From contig MU858052.1 of assembly GCA_033297075.1 (NCBI GenBank), positions 620,001-684,000 of the forward strand: DNA of 64,000 bases, given 5' to 3'. The position numbers were made by a program, and so were the translations under genes. Position 1 is the stretch's first letter; every line of letters starts with the position of its first letter. This DNA is from Rhypophila decipiens. Taxonomy: Eukaryota; Ascomycota; Sordariomycetes; Sordariales; Naviculisporaceae. The notes below the pieces were generated by a model that made no database searches, had not been told where the DNA came from, and saw only the letters and a list, made by a program, of their open reading frames with translations. Positions 26,463 through 37,345 of this stretch are shown here, in pieces.

Positions 26463-26895
26463 GTCGGATCTGATATGTATAAGAGAGTAAGAGCTCTCGT
26501 GCAGCAGTTCGCAGTACGGGGTATGGTGGGTATAGTGGTGAGGGATGAAGATTGACGGTTGAGGGGGTGATGAACTGTTCTGCTTGTCGCAAAACAAATT
26601 GTCTGGGCAGGGGCGGGCCTGGTCAATAAAACGCGAGAAAACGCGGGACTTGCAAAGTGGAACGCGCCAGCAAGAAAGGGGGACGCGATTAAGTGGGGTC
26701 CAGTTTAATTAACCCGCTAAATGCATAAGTACGGATATATGCATCACTCGTTTGGGTCATGCCCGTTCCTGAGCTACTTGTGTCCATCACGAGTACGATT
26801 TCGCTGACTGGGTATCGTTGCATATTCTTAACAACTACGCATACTCCGTAAGATATTCCCTATCCCTGATTGACCAAGACAAGCCAAAGAAATGT
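26463..26895. other. MCM6 promoter and ESA1 3' flank
   Basis: 433 bp holding the MCM6 promoter, with the ACGCG cluster, the 3' UTR of ESA1 and a TACTCCGTA motif at 26842..26850. Confidence 0.65.
26631..26687. promoter_or_regulatory. Cluster of four ACGCG (MCB-like) elements upstream of MCM6
   Basis: ACGCG occurs at 26631..26635, 26641..26645, 26662..26666 and 26683..26687, that is 169-225 bp before the MCM6 ATG. In budding and fission yeast MBF binds ACGCG-core sites at G1/S genes, including MCM genes. Regulation here is inferred. Confidence 0.6.
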
Positions 26896-28490
26896 CTACC
26901 ATCCCCACGTTCTGCTAGATGCCGTAAAGACTGGCGGCTTCCACTGGATACGCTCCGGGTCAATCAACCGCTTCTGCTTCAACTTGGACTTTTCCCTCTG
27001 CTGAATCAGCTTCTCGGGTATCACAATCTTGTGGTCTCCCTTGTGATAGACTTGCATCTTGAGCGCCTGCAGGGTGTGCTCAACATCCTGCGTCGTCATG
27101 GCCAACTTGGACGCGATACCCTCGATCGTGCACTTCTCCTCCCGCTCGCTGTAGCCTACGAGCAGCTCTATGATATTCTCTGACCAATACTGCCGGTAAC
27201 TCAGCAAACCCAAATCCGAGAGCGGTTTTTCAGGAGATCCGAGCTTGCCCTCAATCTTGGACAATTCGTAGGAAAACTGGATGAGCAGTCTGCCGTACCC
27301 CTTTCTCTGATATTGAGGCAAAGTCAGGATACACGCCACGTTGTACCCATCTGTGCTTTCCTTTTCCTTGGAAAAGTACCCTATCAAGTGACAACCTCTA
27401 TCGTCCCTGGTGGTCATGACGTAGAACAGAAATGGGTCCACATCATAGTAAAGCGTCTTGTGGTCCAGGAACATTTTTGACAGAAGACAGAGGTTGCGGC
27501 ACCATGTTCGCTGGCGTCTGCCGTCAATCTCGAAAAACGATACAAAGTCGTCCCGGTAAATCTCATTCCCCGGTGGGTGTTGTAGGGTGCACTTCTGCCG
27601 ATGTCTCGTAAACGACTTGAGGTCGCCATAATAGCTGAGGCAGAACTCGCAGATGAAAATGCAGTCCTCTTGGCCAAAGACCTCCGGGTACGGAGAGAAA
27701 TACCACGGGAACAAGACATATCTCCCAAACTCCACCTTTGAGATGTTTCGGATTCGTGAGATCTCGGCCGGATTTTGCGTCATGGATCCAGATGTCCTGA
27801 GCTTCTCTATCTCCTCCTCTCTGCTGAACGACGACGCGCGTTCCTTTTTCGCCACCCCGGCCGGGGTTTCGTCCTCGTCCAGCTCCATCTCATCGGGGCC
27901 GATGCCGGGCGTGCCGCCTACCTCCAAGCTGGCATTCGCCTTATCCTCGTCATCGTCAGCACCGCCCCGAGCCCCGGGCGTCTTGACCTGGGCTTGTTGA
28001 GACTCGACAAACTCTGACCAGGGATGTGGTGTTTGGCCCTCTGAGACGACCGACTGCTCCCGTTTCCCAACCTGCTTCTTCTTATTCTTGGAAGGCTGTG
28101 CTTTCCTAGGCGCAGCCGGCGCCTTCTTACCCTTGCCATCCTTCTGCTTGTCCTTTTCTGGATTTGGCCACTCGACATCTTGCTCGAAATCTATTCGAGA
28201 GACGGGGACCCATTCGTCGAGGCGTTTGTTGAAGTTGTCAAAGTTGCAATAGAATTGCCGGCCGCTCTTGGTCTCGCGGATACTCAAGATCTCTGCGCGC
28301 CGTGCTTGCCCATCTTTTGTAACTTGGGCGATGCAGCCGACTCTGTGGTGGAGATATCTTGGTTAGCAAATGCCAGTTTCAAACCTCCCAGAAAATGGGT
28401 TGCATACTTGATGGTGTCGGGAGTCGCCCTCCCTTTTTGTCGCGGCGCATCTGAGCCGACTGTGGCATCGCCATTAGCGCCGCTAGTCAT
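26896..28490 (-). CDS. ESA1: MYST-family histone acetyltransferase ESA1 (NuA4 catalytic subunit)
   Basis: Acetylates histone H4/H2A as part of NuA4, 509 aa in two exons, 28490..28408 and 28342..26896. An N-terminal chromo-barrel (VGCIAQVTKDGQARRAEILS... YCNFDNFNKRLDEWVP) is followed by a lysine-rich linker. The MYST C2HC zinc finger (CEFCLSYYGDLKSFTRHRQKC) lies near 262 and the acetyl-CoA loop (LPQYQRKGYGRLL) near 375. The catalytic cysteine is in VACILTLP, and the lysine autoacetylated in the family is in FLDHKTLYYD. The intron splits the chromo-barrel and has a GCTAAC branch. It follows MCM6 in tandem order and is divergent from REX4. Confidence 0.96.
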
Positions 28491-29084
28491 AATGGAGGCC
28501 TGATCGCAGAATCGCGATTTGATGGATTGATGCGAGTTCGGATTTGCGATGATGCAGCGAATTCTAATGATGGGGATGTTGATGGAAATGTGATGATAGA
28601 CCAGCAGACAGCTTTATCGGCGAGTTTTGGAGGGGCAAACTGCTAATCGATAGGGCCCGTGTGCTTGGGATTTAGCGGCTGAAGAACCTTGATGGGCGGC
28701 TCAAGGCGGGCCCCCGATGCACATGGTACGGATACCGTAATCCGTAATCCGTACCCCGTAATTAGCCCACCCATCGTGTATGGGTCAGTAACTCAATATG
28801 GAGATTTTTTCCCCAGTGCAACAACATCAGTTCAGTCCATGCTTCACCTCACCAGACCAGGATTCATCTTGCCCGCGTGCATTTTGATTGTTTCTAAGAC
28901 TATTTTTGCGACTAGAGCAACAGGCCGCAGTACTGCAACATTACCTGAGCCTTTACGCCCCTGAGACCCCCCCAATCTTCCAAGACAACAAACAGCCATT
29001 CCCACCGGTCAGATATTATCTCAACCAGCCCATGTCCCTCTATCTCAACAAAGCTTTATAGTCGAGATATCGACGAAATCTATC
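28491..29084. promoter_or_regulatory. Divergent promoter region of ESA1 and REX4
   Basis: 594 bp between the start codons. 28733..28760 holds a tight run of CCGTAAT/TACCGTA-type heptamers, and T-rich sequence lies at 28804..28812. No TATA box stands out. Confidence 0.5.
28733..28760. repeat. Short tandem CCGTAAT repeat
   Basis: Successive units read ACCGTAAT, CCGTAAT, CCGTACC and CCGTAATT within 28 bp, mid-way between the divergent ESA1 and REX4 starts. It may be a transcription-factor array or a simple repeat. Confidence 0.6.
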
Positions 29085-30140
29085 ATGGCCCCTCAAGAGT
29101 TATCCTCCAACTGGAAAAAGCTACAAGCAAAGATCAAGGCCGAGCCGCCCTCAAAGCCCCAGCCCAAGCCGTCAGGAGCCCTCAAGCGGAAAGCAAGTGA
29201 GAGCAACCTAAAGACAGCCTCTCACCCTCCAGCAAAAAAGATCCAAACACATCCACCCAAAAACACAAAACCCCAACAAACAACCACCAAAAAAGACCAC
29301 CCCAAAGGCAAACAATCCCAAAACGAAATGGGAAATACCCAATCCTCAAAAATAGACCCCCGATCAGTCCTCCCCAACGCCGGCAAGCATGGTGTTTCCC
29401 CCTCGCTCTCTCTCTGGGCCCAAGAAAACGACATATCGCCCGAGGACCTAGCAGAAGCCTACCAGCTGGGCCTCGGCTCCTCAGGACGTGCCGGAAGCTC
29501 AGTAGTACCCCTATCCGACCAAGAACCCGCGCGACCAAATGAAGGTCTCGCTCCGGACATTTCCCTCGACAAGGCCAAATATCTCGCCCTAGACTGTGAG
29601 ATGGTCGGCATAGGCGAAGGAGGCCACGACAGCGCCCTCGCCCGCGTCAGTCTAGTGGATTTCCATGGCCGGCAGGTCTACGATTCCTTTGTGCGTCCCA
29701 AAGCGCGGGTCACCGACTGGCGGACCGAGTACAGCGGTGTCTCTTCCAAGAACATGTCCACTGCGAGAACTTTCGAGGAGGTACAGACTCAAGTTGCTGA
29801 GCTGTTGAAAGGGAGGATTCTTGTGGGACATGATGTCAAACACGACCTTGCTGTGCTTTTACTAGAACACCCATTCAAGCTCATCAGAGATACCGCCAAG
29901 TTTCCCGGATTCAGAAAGTACGGGAATGGACGGAAGCCATCACTACGGGTGTTGGCGCGAGAGATCCTTGGGGTAGAGATTCAGACGGGTCAGCACTCCA
30001 GTATCGAGGATGCTCGAGCCACGATGCTGCTCTTTAGGAAGCACAAGGCAGCGTTTGATGTCGATCATGCGAATCGCTATCCAGATGAGGCACCACGGAA
30101 ACTCAAGGGGAAACCAAACAAGTCAAAAAAGAGGAAATGA
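29085..30140 (+). CDS. REX4: RNA exonuclease REX4 (DEDDh)
   Basis: 3'-5' exonuclease of the REXO4 family, linked to pre-rRNA processing. 351 aa, intronless, unlike most neighbours. The first 110 residues are lysine/proline-rich and low-complexity, as in a nucleolar tail. The exonuclease domain holds Exo I LALDCEMVG (near 167), Exo II GRILVGHDVKHDLAVL and Exo III GQHSSIEDARATMLLF, giving the D-E-D-D-H set. A basic C-terminus (KLKGKPNKSKKRK) fits a nuclear or nucleolar signal. Confidence 0.95.
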   Translation: MAPQELSSNWKKLQAKIKAEPPSKPQPKPSGALKRKASESNLKTASHPPAKKIQTHPPKNTKPQQTTTKKDHPKGKQSQNEMGNTQSSKIDPRSVLPNAGKHGVSPSLSLWAQENDISPEDLAEAYQLGLGSSGRAGSSVVPLSDQEPARPNEGLAPDISLDKAKYLALDCEMVGIGEGGHDSALARVSLVDFHGRQVYDSFVRPKARVTDWRTEYSGVSSKNMSTARTFEEVQTQVAELLKGRILVGHDVKHDLAVLLLEHPFKLIRDTAKFPGFRKYGNGRKPSLRVLAREILGVEIQTGQHSSIEDARATMLLFRKHKAAFDVDHANRYPDEAPRKLKGKPNKSKKRK

Positions 30141-30467
30141 CTGCATTCGTTTAAGCGGCTCTTGTCCGCAGACCATATACTCATGTCTCGTCTAAATTAA
30201 ACCCAGGTCATTCCCCAAATCCCTTCCATAAGAAGCAGAAAGATAAAACATATAACGCCAATAAATGGATATCAACGTAAAAAATCAACGAATGACCACT
30301 TCTGCTAAACACCATGACCACCTCATTATCATCGTCCATCGAAAACGCCGCCCGCTTCATAGATGTTCAAGAACGAAATGAAAAGAAACCTTTCGAAGAG
30401 CTCTGCGCCAAAAATGCAAAAACGCTCATGTGTATCGTCTAATTCGAGTGGCCCGAGAATTGGCTCT
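30141..30467. other. Convergent 3' region between REX4 and the CFA-synthase-like gene
   Basis: 327 bp, A-rich, presumably both 3' UTRs. Nothing else seen. Confidence 0.55.
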
Positions 30468-32056
30468 CTAAAGAGGAACTCCCTCCATCAGCTCCAATGC
30501 GCCTTCACGACCAACTGTGATGATGACATCGCCAAGAGTCTTGGTCAGGAAAGCGGCCTCGCAATAGGTAAAGTAGTACTAAGGACGGTGTCAATCTCGA
30601 TTCAGCAAACAGGGTATTGAAGGGCACGGCTTACCTCCCACTTGCGGCGGAATACATCCATTTCTTTGTCTGTCATGCCTGGATGCTCCTTCTTGAGAGC
30701 GGGACGAATCTGGTCGTCGAACTTGGCCAGGAACTCTTCGTTCCAGAGTCTCAAGGCCTTGGAGTAGTGGCCGCCGATGTTTTCGACGGATTCGACGATG
30801 AGCGTGCCATTGGACTCGGTGGAGATGTGGTTGAGAAGTTGCGTGATGGATGGGAGGTGGCCGCCGGGGAAGATGTAGTGGTTGATAAAACTGGCATCGA
30901 TCGTTAGCTGAGGTTCTGAAGCTCGGGTGTTGGGGCGTACTTACTCTTCCGACTTGGCGTAGGCCTCATAGCGACCCTCGGGCATTGTGATGCATTGGAA
31001 TGCGGCGATGCCGCCATCCTTCTTGAGGAGTTTGTTGATGCAGTTGAAGTAGGTGCCCAAGTACTCCTGACCGACGGCCTCGAGCATCTCAATGGAGATG
31101 ATCTTGTCATAGGGCTTCTCGGGGACTGGCAGGGATCGGTAGTCTTGCAGACGGACTTCGATGCGATCCGAGTACCCACGCTCAGCGATGCGTTGGTCGG
31201 CGAGGGCCTTCTGCTCCTTGGAAAGCGTGAGGCTGGTGACACGGCATCCGGTCATGCGTACGGCCTCGATGGCGAGGGAGCCCCAGCCGGTTCCGATCTC
31301 GAGAACATGGTCTGTTGACTTGATCTTGGTGTTGGTGATGAATCGGCGGAGCTTGGTGTACTGAGCCTCCTCGAGGGACTCGGTGCCACGCTGGCCTGCG
31401 GGTGTGGGCTTCCAGATGGGGCAGGAGTATGTCATGTCGGGAGACAAGAAGGCGGCAAACATGTCGTTGCTGATGTCGTAGTGTGCGGAGATATTAAGAA
31501 GGGCATTAGAAAGGGTGTTTGTCGAGCGAGCCACGTTGGTGACGGCCGACGAGAAGGTGGAGGTCCAGGTGTTGCCATCACCCATCTTGTCTCGGTTCAA
31601 AAGGAAGAGTTGGAAGAATCCGGTCAGATCAGCGCACTCCACCTCACCGAGCATGTAGGCCTCAGCGAAGCCCATGTCGGCGAAGAGAAAGGTACGCATC
31701 CAAAAGGCGTCATTCTTGATGACGAGCTCGACTCTCGGGATGCTGTCGGCCCTGCGGACGCTTGGGAGGCCATTGGTGGCGTGGCTGGGATCACTCTTGG
31801 CTCTGAGGATCTCGAGCTTGTGCTTGGAGGGGCCAAGCTTCTGGCCAAAGACTTGACGTTCACCGGTGGTCTCGTCCACAAGGAGGAGCGTGCCGACCTC
31901 GATGGACGACAGCATGGACTGGACAACGGCTTTGGCGACGGTGAGGCCAGGGCCCCAGGTGAAGTTGCCGAGCTTACCACGCAAGTAGGCAGCGCCGCGG
32001 TAGACTGGGCGTCCAAGCGTCTCCGAGACGGATGAAGGGATCGAGAGAGAAGGCAT
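30468..32056 (-). CDS. Cyclopropane-fatty-acyl-phospholipid synthase-like methyltransferase
   Basis: SAM-dependent lipid methyltransferase of the CFA synthase/mycolic-acid cyclopropane synthase family, 492 aa in three exons: 32056..30945, 30890..30635 and 30578..30468. An N-terminal lipid-side domain with LGEVECADLTGFFQLFLLNR precedes HYDISNDMF (CFA signature). The SAM loop VLEIGTGWGSLAIEA lies near 250, followed by IISIEMLEAVG and the C-terminal DFINHYIFPGGHLPS, RLWNEEF and EYYFTYCEAAF. The frame extends 45 codons upstream without an ATG, so ATG 32056 is the start. In fungi such proteins may modify unsaturated acyl chains; the product is not known from sequence. Confidence 0.9.
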
Positions 32057-34757
32057 TGTGAGTAAATGAAAGTGTGTCGTTGAAGACGTGAACGAGTGTG
32101 TGCTGAAAGAGCGTGGGGAGCGATGGTACGCTTGAAGAAAACGAGTGGATTGAGGGTGGCAGTGGTTAAATGTGAAAGGTTGAGCTGACACCGGCAGGCC
32201 GAAGTATGAGATCGGGAAAGACTGTTGAAGATTCTTGAGCAGAAGTGGTTGTTGGAAGAATGAAAGAGGAGGAAGAAGAGTGAGGGTGGTAGAATATATA
32301 GAGCCCTGGCAGAGGAAATGCCAGCAGTGCGTGGAAGAAACGGCCTCACACCGGTCGAGAAGTGCCCCGCCCCGGCCGATGGCGGTCTGATTCTTATCTT
32401 CGAGATCGGAAGGTGCTCCGGTAGCTTACGGACGAATATCCACCCACTCGTGACGAATTTGACCAGTAACGCCTTCCTTACCGGGCTATCTGGGGAACAA
32501 CACTATGAGATGAGGGCTTCACACCGATTATAAGCCGATTAAGGTGGAATCTTATCTGGGGCAGATGGCGGTGGCTCGGTAGCTCAACGGAGATCTGAGA
32601 TGCCGATGGACTGCAAACGGAAAGAGCACGGTCCTTGGCCCGATCTCCTCTCCGGTCTGGACATGGGGAGAAGCCACGGCCCTGAGGGATGTACACATAT
32701 GTGCAGTTCACTTTATCACCCTACGGTATCATTCAATTCGGAAAGTGAGGGGTTGATGAGACATGGGTTCTAGAAGCCCTCACAGAACTGTGATGGAAAA
32801 CAAAACTGCTTGGGAATCGATGTAGTGGACGCAAATTCGAGGAGAAAGTTCTCAACGATTTTGTCGTTGAATCTCGTCCGACGCAGCAGCCTCGCACGTT
32901 TACAAGACCGCATCCAGCCAATAATCGCCTCGTCCATTACTTTGCGGGGAAGCAGGAGGCAGTTACAAAGGAGTACCTCGAGTGTCAATGGTGGAATTGT
33001 GGGGGGCAGTTGTAAGTGATGTATCATCAATCACACTTGTGGCGGTAAAGTAGAGGAAAAGGCCCTTGGTTTCTTTGGCTGAACCAAAAAAGCAGGGCAT
33101 TCATCATGCAGCTGGAGGGAAGCATGTTGAGTTTGCGTAGAGGAAACCTGGGGCTCATTCTCGGCTCCGTAGTCTGTACTTGAATTGCCTATGATCCACT
33201 CCCACGATGGCGATAACCACACAAACTTGGCTTTCGGGGATCGGGACGAGTACCGGAAGGTACGGAACGGGGTTGAATCCTTTATGCGAGAAAAGCGGCA
33301 GGCACAAGCCGCACAACAACTGTATGAACTGATATTGTATCATTCCCTGCACCCTCGTTAACGAATCCGAGCGTTGGTGCGGGATGCTACCCAATAGGCT
33401 GACATATGATAGGAAATCATCGACAGGGACAGGGACAGCGAGGTCGAGACTCTTTTCTTGCAGAATATCAAACCCACCGCATACCGGGAAAAGTTTCAAC
33501 GGTGCAGTTCCAGTCTTTTTGTTTCCATCTCTTTTTCTCTACGCCGTTTAGTTGCCCATGTTGCACGGTTCCTGCTTCCTCTGTCTCGCTGAATTCGTCT
33601 CCCACGAGCTTTCTTATCTAGAAATGGCTCGCAATGAATGACATCTTGACCTTGGAGTTGGGAAGGCATGGATGGCGTTGGGGGAGATCCGATGAACAGC
33701 TTAGCTCCGAAATCTGCGCATCGGGAATCGGGCCATCCACCAATAAGGTTCCCGGCAATCGGGGGCATATCCTGAGGAAGGAACTAAAAGTTTTGGGGTC
33801 TTCCATCTTATCCGTACCTGCCCCAGTTTCTTCTCGATGAGCGGTTGGAAACTTTATCAAGATACCTGATACCGAGGGATTCTGGGTGAGGTGAGTTTCT
33901 CACTGCAGTTTGTGGCTGGCAATCGGGCGGTGTTCCATGGAACGCCTGTGGGGAAGGGTTGGTTCTCATGCTGCTCCAAAACGCAATACTGATTCATTGA
34001 TATTGGGGAAGGATGGGTAAACGTGCTCTCCGGATGGATTCTCAATGGGACAAAGTTATTTAGACCGGATTAAGCTTCATCATGATCGAGGCATAGTGAG
34101 AAGAGGCTTGTGATCGCCAGCTGGGAATAGCTTCAACGGAGAATAGCCGGGACATAAAAGGAACCTAGGTACTGTACAGGTACACTCTAGCTCCCGCCCT
34201 GCCCACCCATTAGCTTGGGACTTGTTCCACGACATTCCCCTGGACCCTGGACCCTTGGTAGGCTGGCAAGGCTGCCCACTCATCTTTTGCACATCAAACA
34301 AAACGCAAGAGAAGAAACTCTGATCTAGTTGGTGAGGATGTGCAAAATGAGACGGCGGAGGGCCTTGATATGAGAGCCAAGCTTGGATCGGGTATGGGCA
34401 GACTTTGAAGTTTTAGAGGTCGGTTTCGGTTTGGGCAGAACCTGGATTTTATTGTGAGTCGAGCCTTTCAGTGTGTTGAAAGTGCCCCGGTCGGCTGTGT
34501 TCCATGCCCGGTCTCTAGTATGGTACGCCGTACATGTACTGTACGTACGCACATCCATACACGTACGAAAACGCGTCGCGCGTCTTCAGAGGGCAACCGC
34601 GTTAAATCAATTTACGTCTCGCGTCCATCACCATCACCAAAACGTCAACCAGATTCACACTTTTTCACCCCAAGATTACAATAATCATCCACACAAAGGC
34701 ATCAAAATCGCCATAATCATTACAGATTGCACCATTGATTCTCTAGACCCCTTCAGG
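32057..34757. other. 2.7-kb gene-free interval with the RNase H2C promoter at its right end
   Basis: No supportable gene or tRNA. The right part holds TGTACAGTA-type palindromes (34169..34184, 34523..34550) and an ACGCGT box (34571..34576). A TATATA element at about 32293..32298 on the minus side could serve the CFA-synthase-like gene. Confidence 0.55.
34571..34576. promoter_or_regulatory. MCB element ACGCGT upstream of RNase H2C
   Basis: An exact MluI cell-cycle box, with CGCGCGT directly after it, 182 bp before the RNase H2C ATG. Function inferred from yeast G1/S promoters. Confidence 0.45.
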
Positions 34758-35367
34758 ATGTCCAAGCCGATTCTGAGCCTGGTGGAACCCAAGACAGCAA
34801 CGGACGACAAGCCGTCAACCACCGCGACGGTTACTCCCCATCTGTTGCCATGCCGCATCCACCATGACGGCTCCGTCGAGCCTGTCCAGTCTTTCTGGGA
34901 TCCCACAGTCAGTGAAGGTGAGAATAGCCCGTGAACAAGCCTGATTAGATTCTGCATACTGAATGGAGCATAAAAAGACGGCAAGCATACTGCCTACTTC
35001 CGTGGCAGGAAGCTTGACGGCAAATCTGTGAAGCTTCCTGATGGGTACCGTGGCATCATTGCCGCCGCCGCCGCCCAAGATGGGGCCCAGATCCGCCGAC
35101 CAGAGGAAGAAGACCCCGTCGAACTTGAACAGGAGGGTGGTCAGCCAGAAACCGGCAAGCTGCAGGTCCAAGCCGAATTCGACGAGATGATCGTATGGGG
35201 GCATGAAGCCACGGCGGATGCCTCTGCGGACCCTTATGTCCGGGGCATGGAGGAATGGCTTGCATTAGCCGACCAGGTGTGTGGAAGATCATCAGGCACA
35301 AGCACCCGAAAAACACTGACATTTGCTCTAGATTCATTCGTTTCCCACCTCCTCCACTGATCAGTGA
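34758..35367 (+). CDS. RNH203: Ribonuclease H2 subunit C
   Basis: Accessory subunit of RNase H2, which removes ribonucleotides from DNA and RNA of hybrids. 164 aa in three exons: 34758..34917, 34978..35276 and 35332..35367. The family signature is present: HLLPCRIHHDG, then after a 17-residue gap AYFRGRKLDGKSVKLPDGYRG, and the C-terminal VQAEFDEMIVWGHE, followed by GMEEWLALADQIHSF. The last 36-nt exon restores the DQIHSF ending. All joins keep frame. It is convergent with the aminotransferase gene. Confidence 0.9.
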
Positions 35368-35694
35368 GGCTTGCATTAGGTTTCTTACGTCATATCGCTT
35401 GCCGTTTATCCGGAGTTGGGTCTTTTGAATTTCGCTTTTGCCTCGTGGGGAAACCAGTACTCGAGAGAACCGTCAAGCTACAGTTGCTTAGAGCAGAAGT
35501 GCATTCTCCTCGTCCACATGGCAACTGGAGGGCTTACTGCATAAATTGCGCAACTTCGCGGGCTACTGCTACCGAGCACAGCCGGGGACCCGAGGCAACT
35601 ACTCCTCAGCCTGCTGCTTCACGGATCAAGCGACATACTGCGGTCCGATATTGCCTTTGTTTTACACTTCCGATGCGGTATTTAAAACTCTAGC
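35368..35694. other. Convergent 3' region
   Basis: 327 bp between the 3' ends of RNase H2C and the aminotransferase. Nothing else seen. Confidence 0.5.
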
Positions 35695-37345
35695 TTACTT
35701 GAATGCAGCAGCAGCGCCTTCAACCTGCTGGCTCCCGATAACAAGACTCTCCTTCTCGCCGGCAGCCATCCTCCGCATCACCGCCCCTAACCTTTCGATT
35801 CCCTCCACCAAATCTGCCTCGTCTAACCACGAGTAAGTCAGTCTCAGATTTCTAGGAAACCTGACTGCCTCCTCATGCCCAGCGACCTCAAAGCTGCACC
35901 CGGGCGCAATAATAAGGTTCTCCTCTCTGAGCGCCCGTTCGGCCAGCTCCTTTCCGTCGAACCCCTCTGGCAGGGTCAACCACAGGAAATAACCCCCAAA
36001 TGTCTCTTTACCCCTTTCGCTGCTCTCAAGCAGCTCGATACCTGCCCATCCTAGCTCCCGCTTGACAGCTGCTGTGGCTATGGCGTGTCTGGATTGCAGA
36101 TCTGGACGCACCTTGTGCTCTAGGTAATGATCAAGCTCGCCGCTGGCTAGGATCTGGTGCACGATGGCCGCGCTGAGCTGGCTCGGAGCACCGCCTGACC
36201 TACTTGCTCCAGTCGCAGCCACGCCGTTGGCAAAGTCTGCTGTTCCATGGACCCAGCCTGTCCGCAACCCGGGGGCGACGAGCTTACTGAACGAGCCGTT
36301 GCTTATGGCGTGGCCAAAGTGCTGGCCTGGGGGGTCGAATCGTGTCCGGCCAAGTGGGATATCGATATCTGAGAGTCTGGGAAGGAGCGGATAGGGGGTT
36401 GGAACAGGACTGTATTTGCTGGCGTCACTGGAAGATAGCACTGGCCATTGGAGGAAGTCGTAGACGTCGTCGCATATGATGAGGGCGTCGTATTCGCGGG
36501 CGAGGTTTACTAGAGCTTGTCGTCGACGGAGGGACATGCTTTTGCCTGAAGGATTGGCGCAGGTCGGGACAGCGTAGATTATGTGGCGATAGATCTTGCG
36601 GTCTGGGGAGGGGTCTTTGTATTTCTGCTGACAGTTAGCACTAGAAGGAAGAAGGGCATTGACTTGGGGAGATAGAGTCGTTGAGAGACTGAACCGAGAT
36701 CAGGAGCCTGAGAGAATCGTGCCCATGCAGACCCCGAGACGTCGTGTAACCTGTCTCTCCAGCCATCAAAACAAATAAATAGGGGCTGAGGCAAGATCAA
36801 CCCAAAGCGGTCGAACATGTCCCTGAAGAAATAATAGACGAGAAAAAACCTACCGGCATCTCACAACCATCCCCATCCCCATTCGTACCCTCAAACCCCT
36901 CCAACCCCTTTCTCAAAAACTCCAAATCAACCCCCTCCCCATCCTCAGGAACAGCCCTCAACCGTCCCCTAAACCCAGCATCCTCAAAAATAGGACAAGC
37001 CAGAAAATAACAAGGCGCAATACACCACACCGCCTTTGTATAGCTCGGATCCGTAAACGAGACAAGCAAATTGGCGATCGATTGCGATGCCCCGCCTGTG
37101 ATACATATCTCCTCTGTTGTTGGAGAAGCAACCTGGTACGCTTTGCCCAGCCACGCTGCGAGTTCCTCTCTCAGAGGTAGATACCCTGGGTCTGGGCCGT
37201 ATTGCAGGGCTGGGATGTAAATGGATGGATTGGAGAGGAGTCTTTGCGTGCCTGAGGATAGTAGGTCGTTGGGCAGGAGGGAAGGGGAGGGCCAGCCGCG
37301 GAGGAGGTTTATTTGTTTTTTTGAGTTGGGGTTTTGCTCTTCCAT
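35695..37345 (-). CDS. PLP-dependent aminotransferase class I/II (Aro8/valine-transaminase-like)
   Basis: Fold-type I aminotransferase, 473 aa from ATG 37345 in two exons, 37345..36854 and 36624..35695, with a rather long 229-nt intron. It shows INLLRGWPSPSLLP, YGPDPGYLPLREELAAWL, ICITGGASQSI (cofactor loop), VPTCANPSGKSMSLRRRQALV, CDDVYDFLQ and NGSFSKLVAPGLRTGW with the PLP-binding lysine. The C-terminus holds RNLRLTYSW with the carboxylate-binding arginine. The acceptor lies in CAGCAG, so one extra glutamine is possible. The frame is open upstream to an ATG at 37705, whose product would start MTLNPLRRFSCKRP and look like a mitochondrial presequence. The substrate is not determinable; a 2-aminoadipate/aromatic type is plausible. 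Confidence 0.85.

Noticed and set aside
32565..32600. tRNA-like sequence (GGTGGCTCGGTAGCTCAACGG)
   Set aside because: It has a D-arm-like stretch but no matching acceptor, anticodon or T arms in the expected spacing.
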